Positions 1-6,309 of a DNA stretch of 16,062 nucleotides are shown in pieces; the stretch's first letter is position 1, and every line of letters begins with the position of its first letter. The stretch is from an uncultured Elusimicrobiales bacterium (GTDB lineage Bacteria > Elusimicrobiota > Elusimicrobia > Elusimicrobiales > Elusimicrobiaceae). Location of the stretch: NCBI GenBank assembly GCA_905235355.1, contig CAJOLM010000010.1, positions 1 through 16,062 on the forward strand, read 5' to 3'. Made by a program: the position numbers and the translations under genes. The notes under the pieces are model-generated. The model had not been told where the DNA came from. It searched no databases and worked only from the letters and a program-made list of their open reading frames with translations.

Positions 1-62
1 TACCTTTTCATTTACTCCCACCATCGATGCAAGGAAAAGAAGATATAGGCTTTTGCATTCAT

Positions 63-82
63 CCCCAGGCTCCCGCCTGGGG
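63..82 (-). terminator. Perfect 8-bp hairpin downstream of the secreted-protein operon
   Basis: CCCCAGGC, loop TCCC, GCCTGGGG. It is the second of two GC-rich hairpins beyond the 548-aa gene. Neither has a good U-tract on the minus strand, so termination is plausible but not certain. It could equally end a plus-strand transcript from outside the window. Confidence 0.4.
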
Positions 83-103
83 TGTCCTGTAAGGTACTCG
101 TGA

Positions 104-131
104 AACTCCCCGGGCTTTCACCCGGGGAGTT
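104..131 (-). terminator. Perfect 11-bp hairpin just after the 548-aa gene
   Basis: AACTCCCCGGG and CCCGGGGAGTT pair fully around a six-base loop, starting 20 bases after the stop codon. The tail on the minus strand (TCACGAG) lacks a run of U, so it may be a weak terminator or a 3'-end-protecting hairpin. Confidence 0.5.
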
Positions 132-151
132 GTGTATTACAAAACTACTTT

Positions 152-1798
152 TTACGAACGCAACACACTTTTTACTTGTGCTTGCACGGTATTTTGTGTA
201 TTGCCTTGCATTTCAATAGCAACCAGTTCATCCGAGATAAACTCAGCTGCGCTATCCACATCAAACTCTTTAGACTGAATGATAGCGCTATACTCGCCCA
301 TTTTATCCATTAGTTCCGGGCTGCGCAGAATCAACGGCCGCGCATTCGGGTCCATAAATGTAGCGATATCTGCCAACATATCTTTTTGCTCTCCGCTCAA
401 TCCTTTGACTTTACCAACCGTCTGCTTAATCACTTCGCTACGCGGGGAAGCATTATGAGCCGTGCCCCCTTGGGCACTGGGCGCTGTCGCCAATGTAAGC
501 CCAAAGTATATTGCGCTTCCGAACAAAGCCCCGCCAAATACGCGCAGCCCTGTTTTCTTCGCACTGGCTTTTGCCAAGTTCTTTTCCGCTTTTTTCGCCG
601 CTTGTTCTTCTAAACGTTTAATCATAAAGTCCGTATCATTGGCCAGCACACGTTTAAAGAAAACACCTGAATATTTCGGGAACTTTTTATATAATTTTTG
701 TTCCACCTTCAGCGCTAGCAAACGTATACCTTTTAAGTTCTCCTGGTACATGACACGGATACTCTTATAGGTATCTTTAAACTCTGCTTGCGCCACGCCG
801 TAAATATCCGTCAGGTCCGTAACATTCACATACGCACCTTTTTTAAGAACTTGGGTTTCTCCCCACGGGGCAATAATGTTCATATCCCGTTTCAGCTGCA
901 CAAACTCCTGATTGCCGCCAGTAGGTTTAAACCAACCTTCTCCCAAGTCTAAGGCACGTTCATATTTCTTGGCGAATTTATCTCCCGGCACAATATATTT
1001 TTCACCGCCCGGGTTGGTTACAATCCAATCTCCGGCCTTTGCAACGTTCTTAGTTTCCACGCGGTTTTCCATTGCCAAATATGTTTCAATAAGCTCGCCA
1101 CCTTCGTAGGTCCGTTCTGCCCGGACACGGGCAAATTTGGCATAAGTATCCGGCTCTCCAAACAGTTTACCAGTATCATGTGTAACCAGTTCGCGTAGTT
1201 CCTGTGGTGTGATACCTGACGCGTCTGCCACCACCTTTTCCGCATCATAGTTTACAGGCAGATAAAGAGTAGCACCGCCGCCGAATATACCTTCTCCATT
1301 GCGAAAGATCATTTTGTCGCCAGGCTCTATGGTGACCACATGTCCATATATACCATGGCGCTCAATTTCATACGTAGTGCCTCTCTTGGTAACGGTAACG
1401 CCTTGTACTGTCCCTTTTTCTTGGAACCAACCTGGTCCTATTTTAGCAGGCTCATAGTTTGCCGCAAACTGCTCTTTGCTAACAAGCGTCCGAGGGAAAC
1501 CTTCCGGGCCAAAAAGGATACGATCCCCGTCTTTTCCCACTCCTTTTAACCCAAATGCCTCCAAACGTTCTCCTCCGCTCAATTCAACAGCTTGCATAGG
1601 AGTAGCCACATAGGTTTCTATGGGGGTAGCATACCCTTTCTCTGCGCCACGATATATTACGTCCGATGGCGAATCAAAAATGGGAAGCGTATAGCCACCC
1701 TGACTCTTCCACATTTGAGCAAAGGCGCCCACAGGCACACAGGTCGTTAAGATTAATAACGACAACAGCGTGCTCATTATTTTATTTATTGTTTTCAT
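152..1798 (-). CDS. Secreted protein of unknown function with a duplicated GD-x-I-V/YE module
   Basis: A 548-residue protein I do not recognise by name. Residues 1-28 form a signal peptide (Lys-rich start, Leu-rich core, AFA before Q28); C20 follows LTT and is a poor lipobox. The body holds two copies of a ~100-residue module, about 85-184 and 247-345. Each has a GDxI(V/L) strand (GDRILFGPEG, GDWIVTNPGG), then F-x3-YE, G-x-GWF, and later an I(F/Y)G turn. This resembles the PGDYG-type modules of phage and bacterial proteins, but that match is from memory. Residues 395-415 are Ala/Lys-rich and precede a hydrophobic segment (about 418-440) that could cross a membrane. The start is supported by AAGGAG eight bases upstream. 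It lies 39 bp after the 402-aa gene on the same strand, so the two are probably cotranscribed. Cell-envelope or export function is inference only. Confidence 0.8.
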   Translation of the reverse strand: MKTINKIMSTLLSLLILTTCVPVGAFAQMWKSQGGYTLPIFDSPSDVIYRGAEKGYATPIETYVATPMQAVELSGGERLEAFGLKGVGKDGDRILFGPEGFPRTLVSKEQFAANYEPAKIGPGWFQEKGTVQGVTVTKRGTTYEIERHGIYGHVVTIEPGDKMIFRNGEGIFGGGATLYLPVNYDAEKVVADASGITPQELRELVTHDTGKLFGEPDTYAKFARVRAERTYEGGELIETYLAMENRVETKNVAKAGDWIVTNPGGEKYIVPGDKFAKKYERALDLGEGWFKPTGGNQEFVQLKRDMNIIAPWGETQVLKKGAYVNVTDLTDIYGVAQAEFKDTYKSIRVMYQENLKGIRLLALKVEQKLYKKFPKYSGVFFKRVLANDTDFMIKRLEEQAAKKAEKNLAKASAKKTGLRVFGGALFGSAIYFGLTLATAPSAQGGTAHNASPRSEVIKQTVGKVKGLSGEQKDMLADIATFMDPNARPLILRSPELMDKMGEYSAIIQSKEFDVDSAAEFISDELVAIEMQGNTQNTVQAQVKSVLRS

Positions 1799-1837
1799 AC
1801 GATTTCTCCTTGTAACGATCTATGGAACTCAAAATTA

Positions 1838-3046
1838 TTATTTATGAGCCCCAAATCTGTTCCAATATTGCGATTGGGTCCAATCCTTATTTTTTAAGGC
1901 TTGTTCCGTTTTTGCTCTTTCTTTTTCTTTTTGCGCGTCCATGGCTTGTTTCAACATATCGTTCAGTTCTGCGCGGTCATATAATTCGGTTATGTCTGAT
2001 CCAAAATAGATTTGCGCCAAATCTACAGCTGCCCTTCTAAAACGCAGACCATCTCTCAAGTCAGACATCTCCGCTCTCAAATACTCTAGCGCATACAACA
2101 TTACCACTGCTTCGCGATGCGCCATGAAAGCCGTATCCTCATCAGATCCCCAACCGCCTTGCTCAAATTGTTTTTCTACAGCCTGCCGTAGCTGTTTAAA
2201 CAACTCTTTATTCTGTTTCCCTTTGTCTTCCGATTTAGCCAAATCTGCCTTTTGACCACCAGAAAGAGGCGGGTTTGTAATTTCGTGTATCAGTTCACGC
2301 GCTTTGATAGCGCTTTTCATTGTATTATTTTCTGCCAAAGGTTCTGATAACTCCGTATCTAGCGTATAAAAGGTATAAAACGCCCCTTCCACCATAAGCC
2401 CATCGCCCACCAATACCAGCATAGTCAATCCGGTTTCTGCCCAAAATTTTCCGCGTAATATATTAGTTGCCAAAGCATGCAAAGCAGATTGTACGGACAT
2501 CCGCACCCCATTATGTACCACAGCAGAACCAACTGGAACGATGGAGGCCATATTGCCCGCCACTCTAAATCCCGCGCCTGCAAGCACACCGCCAACGACA
2601 TAGCCACCTATCAGAGCCGCTGCCGTAACATTGACCGAAATAGCCCATTTGCGAATGAAGGATTTGATTTTTCCATCCACATACTCCGGGTTTTTATTCC
2701 ATAAATAACCTATGTCTTGAGTAACGTTTTCATATTTGTCAAACAGCTCTGCAGGGGACAGCTGCCAATATTCCACCCGTTCAGGGTTCCAGTTGGCAGC
2801 ATCATACCGTTCCCAAGCGTTTTTCTTTTGGGAAGCATACTGTTTATGGTAAGAGCATAACTTTTTATTATGCGATTGTTTGCAGAAATTACTTACTCCG
2901 GTGTCGTTTAAGCTGACACCATAGGTGTAGTTATAACCTAAAGAATTATAAGTTAATGAAGCGGCAACCAGCTGCCCCCCCCCGACGAAGAAGAGAGAGG
3001 ATAACAGTAAACTTACACCATTCTTAAATAAATTTTTACTGTTCAT
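1838..3046 (-). CDS. Secreted/membrane protein of unknown function with a G9 tract in its signal peptide
   Basis: 402 residues from the ATG at 3046. A GTG nine bases upstream is also in frame, but GAGGTGG at 3052-3058 fits better as the ribosome site of the ATG, and the predicted transcript starts near 3060. Residues 1-29 look like a signal peptide (VSLLLSSLFF core, VAA before S30). Codons 22-24 are three GGG codons, giving nine consecutive G (2975-2983). Two hydrophobic stretches follow (about 137-160 and 203-228), so the protein may be anchored or make a hairpin in the membrane. The C-terminal third is charged and probably helical (370-388 Lys/Glu-rich). Cys55 and Cys64 could form a disulfide. 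I recognise no family. It is the first gene of a likely operon with the 548-aa protein; a gain or loss of one G would shift the frame at codon 24 and abolish the protein. Confidence 0.78.
   Translation of the reverse strand: MNSKNLFKNGVSLLLSSLFFVGGGQLVAASLTYNSLGYNYTYGVSLNDTGVSNFCKQSHNKKLCSYHKQYASQKKNAWERYDAANWNPERVEYWQLSPAELFDKYENVTQDIGYLWNKNPEYVDGKIKSFIRKWAISVNVTAAALIGGYVVGGVLAGAGFRVAGNMASIVPVGSAVVHNGVRMSVQSALHALATNILRGKFWAETGLTMLVLVGDGLMVEGAFYTFYTLDTELSEPLAENNTMKSAIKARELIHEITNPPLSGGQKADLAKSEDKGKQNKELFKQLRQAVEKQFEQGGWGSDEDTAFMAHREAVVMLYALEYLRAEMSDLRDGLRFRRAAVDLAQIYFGSDITELYDRAELNDMLKQAMDAQKEKERAKTEQALKNKDWTQSQYWNRFGAHK
2975..2983 (-). repeat. Nine-G homopolymer inside a signal peptide coding region
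   Basis: Nine C on the plus strand, read as GGG GGG GGG in the 402-aa gene and followed by CAG CTG. It is the longest G/C homopolymer in the window and sits within the first 25 codons of an exported protein, the usual place of a slipped-strand contingency tract. In this sequence the frame is open (ON). Switching is inferred, not seen. Confidence 0.75.
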
Positions 3047-3066
3047 AACGGCCACCTCACATTTTA

Positions 3067-3095
3067 AGTATAAAGAACTTTTGGTAAATTTTCAA
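3067..3095 (-). promoter_or_regulatory. Sigma-70-type promoter of the secreted-protein operon
   Basis: On the minus strand TTGAAA (3090-3095) and TATACT (3067-3072) are separated by exactly 17 bp. The predicted start near 3060 leaves a short leader that contains GAGGTGG and then the ATG at 3046. Confidence 0.6.
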
Positions 3096-3150
3096 GGGGT
3101 CAAAAGTCCTACCCGCGCATAGGACCTCTAGCTTAACCTAAAAGTTAGAT

Positions 3151-3179
3151 TTTCAAAAACGATTTCAATTTGATATAAT
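3151..3179 (+). promoter_or_regulatory. Probable promoter of the tRNA-Ser gene
   Basis: A perfect TATAAT at 3174-3179 lies 26 bp before the tRNA. The -35 region at 17-bp spacing (TTTCAA, 3151-3156) is weak. The neighbouring secreted-protein promoter is divergent, with the two -10 boxes about 100 bp apart. Confidence 0.5.
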
Positions 3180-3205
3180 ATGGGTACTTACCGACGAAAC
3201 CTTTT

Positions 3206-3295
3206 GGAGAGGTGGCCGAGCGGTTTAAGGCACAGTCCTGGAAAGACTGCATACGGGAAACCGTATCGAGAGTTCGAATCTCTCCCTCTCCGCCA
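3206..3295 (+). tRNA. tRNA-Ser (anticodon GGA)
   Basis: Class II tRNA with a 7-bp acceptor stem (GGAGAGG / CCTCTCC), discriminator G and an encoded CCA. The anticodon stem CAGTC/GACTG encloses the loop CTGGAAA with anticodon GGA at 3240-3242, reading UCC and UCU serine codons. The long variable arm ATACGG-GAAA-CCGTAT is diagnostic of tRNA-Ser, and the T-loop GTTCGAATC is standard. It has its own -10 box and is followed five bases later by a terminator. Confidence 0.97.
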
Positions 3296-3300
3296 TTTCA

Positions 3301-3329
3301 TAGCTCCCGCACGGGAGCTATTATTTTTG
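3301..3329 (+). terminator. Intrinsic terminator of tRNA-Ser
   Basis: TAGCTCCC, loop GCAC, GGGAGCTA, then TTATTTTTGT. The U-tract overlaps the last codons and the stop of the convergent small membrane-protein gene. Confidence 0.85.
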
Positions 3330-3638
3330 TAAGCTTTTTACTTGCAGGCCAATCAGACGCCCCAATAGCAGTAGCGGGGCCACTACAAAAATAGTTACCA
3401 GCGCGCCCAGTAGCATCATCATACACGTAAATGCCAGCGCAATAAATCCGGCCAAAAATCCCGCCCGGTGATATATATGGATAGACGCGGCGCGTCCGCT
3501 GGCGGCGTGTTCCGCTGCCTCTGCCCGTGCGCCCGAACGCGCGCCCGTTTCCTTTTCCGCAGCGGCGCGCAGTGCCAAAGGACGGCCCTGTTCATCTAAA
3601 ATTTCCGGCTCAATGACTGTAGCGGTATCTTTATCCAT
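3321..3638 (-). CDS. Small membrane protein of unknown function
   Basis: 105 residues from the ATG at 3638; a longer TTG start at 3665 adds nine residues but has no ribosome site either. The N-terminal half is acidic then Ala/Arg-rich (IEPEILDEQGRPLAL, then several Ala/Glu/Arg residues). The C-terminal half is one long or two short membrane segments (about residues 60-98), ending LLLLGRLIGL plus a short basic tail. I do not recognise the family. It follows the sigma-factor gene on the same strand, but a good terminator lies between them, so it probably has its own start. No clear Shine-Dalgarno is visible, and a leaderless transcript from CACAAT just upstream is possible. The 3' end overlaps the tRNA terminator. 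It could be a minor inner-membrane protein; no function is claimed. Confidence 0.6.
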   Translation of the reverse strand: MDKDTATVIEPEILDEQGRPLALRAAAEKETGARSGARAEAAEHAASGRAASIHIYHRAGFLAGFIALAFTCMMMLLGALVTIFVVAPLLLLGRLIGLQVKSLQK

Positions 3639-3685
3639 ATAAGTATTGTGACAGATTAGCAGCAAACGCGCCAGCTGATTTTTTA

Positions 3686-3713
3686 ATTAAAAACCCCCGG
3701 GCGTGCCAGGGGT
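3686..3713 (-). terminator. Intrinsic terminator of the sigma-factor gene
   Basis: On the minus strand ACCCCTGG, loop CACGC, CCGGGGGT (one G-U pair), followed by TTTTTAATT. It starts six bases after the stop codon. Confidence 0.8.
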
Positions 3714-3718
3714 AAAAT

Positions 3719-4825
3719 TTATTTTTTCTTTTTGGCGGCTTTTTTAGCAGGTGACTTTTTCACTACTTTTTTGGCGGCCTTTTTAGGGGCGGCTTTTTTA
3801 GCAGATTTTTTATTCACTTTTTTGACAGCCTTCTTGCCTTTTTTAGCCTGCGCCTCTTTCTGCGCGGTGCGCAAACGCAGCAAACGACCTAGCGGACTGC
3901 GGTCTGTTACATTGCCCAAAATATCTGTTTTCTGTTTCACTTCCAGCCCGGTGTGCAAATTGCGCGTGCGGTGGTCAACGGCGCGCTGCTCCACCAGCCC
4001 CGCTTTGTACGCGGCTTTGCGCATAGCCATCACGGCGCGTTCTTCCAGCTGGCGCACCCGCTCACGCGACAGGCCCAGCTTTTGCGCCACCTCGCCCAAA
4101 GTTTTAGGCTCATTATCTATCAGCCCAAAACGCAGCGTCAGCACTTCGCGGTCCCGCTCGTCTAAATTCATCAAACTTTGCTGCAGCACGCTGGTATTTT
4201 CCGAGCGCAAAAACACATCATGTGGATTGCCTTTTCCGTCATCACTTAAAACATCTTCTAAAGTCATTTCCTCTTCTTCGCCCACCAGCGAGGTCAAAGA
4301 ATCCACCCCGGTGGCAGCACTGAGCGTATCCATAATGGCTTTGACTTGGCGCGCGCTTAAATCCAGTTCAGCGGCCATTTCATTTAAAGACGGGTCGCGT
4401 CCGTTTTCTTCCTTCAAATTATTCCACGCTTTAAACCATTTTTTCAAATTGCCCCACGCGTGCGAAGGGATTTTGATAGAGCCGGATTGTTCTTCCACAT
4501 ATTTGCGGACAAATTGCTCAATCCAATAAATCGCGTATGTAGAAAAACGGTATCCCTTAGTCGGGTCAAATTTTTCTATAGCTTGCATGAGCCCCAGGTT
4601 GCCTTCTTCAATTAAATCCATTAGCTCCATACCCGGGCGCATAAAACGCTTCGCCGTCGGCACTACCAGGCGCAAATTAATCTCCATCATGCGTTCTTTG
4701 GCCTTTTGGTTGCCTTGTTTGACCTTTTGCCACAGCTCCATTACTTCGCTGCGGTCCATGGAGTCCGTAATCTTGCCTAAATGTTTAAAATATTCATTTA
4801 CGCTATCAAAAAATTCTTGTTCCAT
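3719..4825 (-). CDS. Sigma-70 family RNA polymerase sigma factor (RpoD/RpoS-like) with Lys/Ala-rich tail
   Basis: 368 residues. Region 1.1 of large primary sigmas is absent. Region 2 spans about 50-112 (NLRLVVPTAKRF, DLIEEGNLGLMQAIEKFDP, YRFSTYAIYWIEQ). Region 3 is about 113-190. Region 4 is about 215-270, with the helix-turn-helix TLGEVAQKLGLSRERVRQLE. It directs core polymerase to promoters. In region 2.4 the Gln matching E. coli Q437 is kept, but the position of T440 is Arg and WIRQ has become WIEQ, so -10 recognition may differ from the housekeeping type. Residues 271-368 extend past region 4 and end in a 48-residue tail with 23 lysines (KKAAPKKAAKKVVKK), like histone H1 or bacterial H1-like proteins. 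The gene starts without a Shine-Dalgarno; TATGAT 11 bases upstream suggests a leaderless or very short 5' end. Family certain; primary versus alternative role open. Confidence 0.92.
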   Translation of the reverse strand: MEQEFFDSVNEYFKHLGKITDSMDRSEVMELWQKVKQGNQKAKERMMEINLRLVVPTAKRFMRPGMELMDLIEEGNLGLMQAIEKFDPTKGYRFSTYAIYWIEQFVRKYVEEQSGSIKIPSHAWGNLKKWFKAWNNLKEENGRDPSLNEMAAELDLSARQVKAIMDTLSAATGVDSLTSLVGEEEEMTLEDVLSDDGKGNPHDVFLRSENTSVLQQSLMNLDERDREVLTLRFGLIDNEPKTLGEVAQKLGLSRERVRQLEERAVMAMRKAAYKAGLVEQRAVDHRTRNLHTGLEVKQKTDILGNVTDRSPLGRLLRLRTAQKEAQAKKGKKAVKKVNKKSAKKAAPKKAAKKVVKKSPAKKAAKKKK

Positions 4826-4931
4826 ACCATTATCTTATCATAAAGCATAGCTAATTTGTAAGAAAAAGTGATTGATTATATTATACTTGTTTCCAGTTTT
4901 AAAAAATACTTCACTCAAATCAAAATATCTT

Positions 4932-4939
4932 GTTATAAT
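4932..4939 (+). promoter_or_regulatory. Extended -10 promoter of the maltodextrin operon
   Basis: TGTTATAAT (TG at 4931-4932, TATAAT at 4934-4939) is a perfect extended -10 box 33 bp before the transporter ATG. No good -35 is seen at the right distance, which fits an extended -10 promoter that may need an activator. Confidence 0.55.
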
Positions 4940-4972
4940 AGAGGTATCTGTTTAAAAACAGGGGGAGAGGAA

Positions 4973-6301
4973 ATGCAAGCACAACACGAAGAAAAAACAA
5001 TTCAGCAAATTATGCTGATGTGTTTAGGATTTTTCGGCATACAGTTCGGCTGGGCCTTACAGATGAATAATATGAGCGCAATTTATTTGCGCTTGGGGGC
5101 AGAAGAATCTAAAATCGCACTGCTCTGGTTAGCTGCTCCGGTAACGGGGCTACTGGTACAACCGCTCGTCGGTTATTTTAGTGACCGCACTTGGTGTAAA
5201 CTCGGCCGGCGCCGCCCGTACTTTTTAGGCGGGGCCATTTTTTCTACCTTGGCTTTGTTTCTCATGCCGCAAGCTTCTGCCATTTGGATGGCTGTGATTG
5301 CACTGTGGATTTTGGACACTTCCGTTAATGTAAGCATGGAGCCGTTCCGCGCTTTTGTGGGCGACATTTTGCCCGAGCAGCAACGCAAAACCGGCTATGC
5401 TATGCAAAGCGTCATGATCGGCGCGGGTGCAGTTATTGCTTCCTTTTTGCCGCAGATTTTAACCGCCTGCGGCGTCAGCACCGAGGCGCCTATCGGTCAT
5501 ATTCCTAACACGGTAAAATATGCCTTTTATATCGGCGCGGTGGTACTCATTACTGCCATTTTGATTACTATCAAATCCACGCCCGAATATCCGCCGCAAG
5601 ACATGGAAGAATTTAAAAAATTGCAAAAACAGAGCGGAAGCCTGACCAAAACGCTGTCTGAAATGTGGCAAGCTTTTGTGACGATGCCTTCCACCATGCG
5701 CCGTTTGGCAGTGGTGCAATTTTTCACCTGGGCGGCTCTGATGATTATGTGGGTGTATTTCACGCCGGGTATTGCAGCGGGCGTCTTTCACGCCACGCCG
5801 GGTACAGCCGCCTTTGAAGAAGCCGCCAACTGGGGCAGCTCCTGCTTCGGTATTTACAACGGGGTCGCGTTTGCCTTCTCGTTTGCGCTGTTGTGGCTGA
5901 CCACCAAATTTTCCGCCAAATATATTCACATTACCTGTTTGACTATTGGTGCCGTTGGGCTGGGCTCTTTAGGGTTAACCCTATTCGGATTAACATTTAC
6001 CAAAATGGGGCTGATTTTCCCCATGGTGTGCGTAGGTATTGCGTGGAGCAGTATTTTGTCTATGCCGTACGCGCTCTTGTCTAACAGCTTACCCGCCGAA
6101 AAAATGGGCTTTTACATGGGAGTGTTTAACTTCTTTATTGTAATCCCGCAGATTTGTGTAAACTTGCTCTTTGGTCCGTTCATGAAACATCTTTTGAACA
6201 GCAGCGCCATTGCAGCAGTAGGCGTAGGCGGGCTGAGCTTGTTGATTGCGGCCTGCGCTACTTTCTTTGTACACGATAATACTATTAAAAAGGCGGCTTA
6301 A
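4973..6301 (+). CDS. MFS sugar:cation symporter, probable maltose/maltodextrin uptake (SLC45/GPH-like)
   Basis: 442 residues, about twelve membrane segments. The start at 4973 is chosen over an upstream in-frame ATG (4868) because GGGGGAGAGG precedes it and the upstream stretch lies before the -10 box. Residues 67-85 carry the MFS loop 2-3 signature (GYFSDRTWCKLGRRRPY), and the N-terminus GWALQMNNMSAIYLRLGA is typical of the SLC45-like bacterial sugar symporters found beside amylomaltase genes, for example in Bacteroidetes. It would import maltose or maltodextrins across the inner membrane with protons or sodium. malQ follows eight bases after the stop, so the two genes form an operon. The central loop (about 190-215, EFKKLQKQ) is charged and cytoplasmic. 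Substrate is inferred from the neighbour; family assignment is firm. Confidence 0.88.
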   Translation: MQAQHEEKTIQQIMLMCLGFFGIQFGWALQMNNMSAIYLRLGAEESKIALLWLAAPVTGLLVQPLVGYFSDRTWCKLGRRRPYFLGGAIFSTLALFLMPQASAIWMAVIALWILDTSVNVSMEPFRAFVGDILPEQQRKTGYAMQSVMIGAGAVIASFLPQILTACGVSTEAPIGHIPNTVKYAFYIGAVVLITAILITIKSTPEYPPQDMEEFKKLQKQSGSLTKTLSEMWQAFVTMPSTMRRLAVVQFFTWAALMIMWVYFTPGIAAGVFHATPGTAAFEEAANWGSSCFGIYNGVAFAFSFALLWLTTKFSAKYIHITCLTIGAVGLGSLGLTLFGLTFTKMGLIFPMVCVGIAWSSILSMPYALLSNSLPAEKMGFYMGVFNFFIVIPQICVNLLFGPFMKHLLNSSAIAAVGVGGLSLLIAACATFFVHDNTIKKAA

Positions 6302-6309
6302 CACCATTT

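Noticed and set aside
1730..1745. Lipoprotein signal (LTTC) in the 548-aa protein
   Set aside because: Thr at -1 is outside the usual Gly/Ala/Ser lipobox; an AFA|Q type I cleavage fits better.
3047..3055. GTG start for the 402-aa protein
   Set aside because: The GTG lies within the GAGGTGG ribosome site of the ATG at 3046 and only about five bases after the predicted transcript start.
3732..4529. 265-codon plus-strand reading frame
   Set aside because: It is the mirror of the Lys/Ala-rich end and regions 2-4 of the sigma-factor gene; no ribosome site and low-complexity Phe/Ala content.
4868..4972. Upstream start of the MFS transporter at 4868
   Set aside because: The extra 35 residues are upstream of or overlap the -10 box, have no ribosome site and no membrane-transporter character; ATG at 4973 follows GGGGGAGAGG.
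5459..5929. 156-codon minus-strand reading frame inside the transporter gene
   Set aside because: Antisense to a clear membrane-protein gene, without start signals or recognisable domains.
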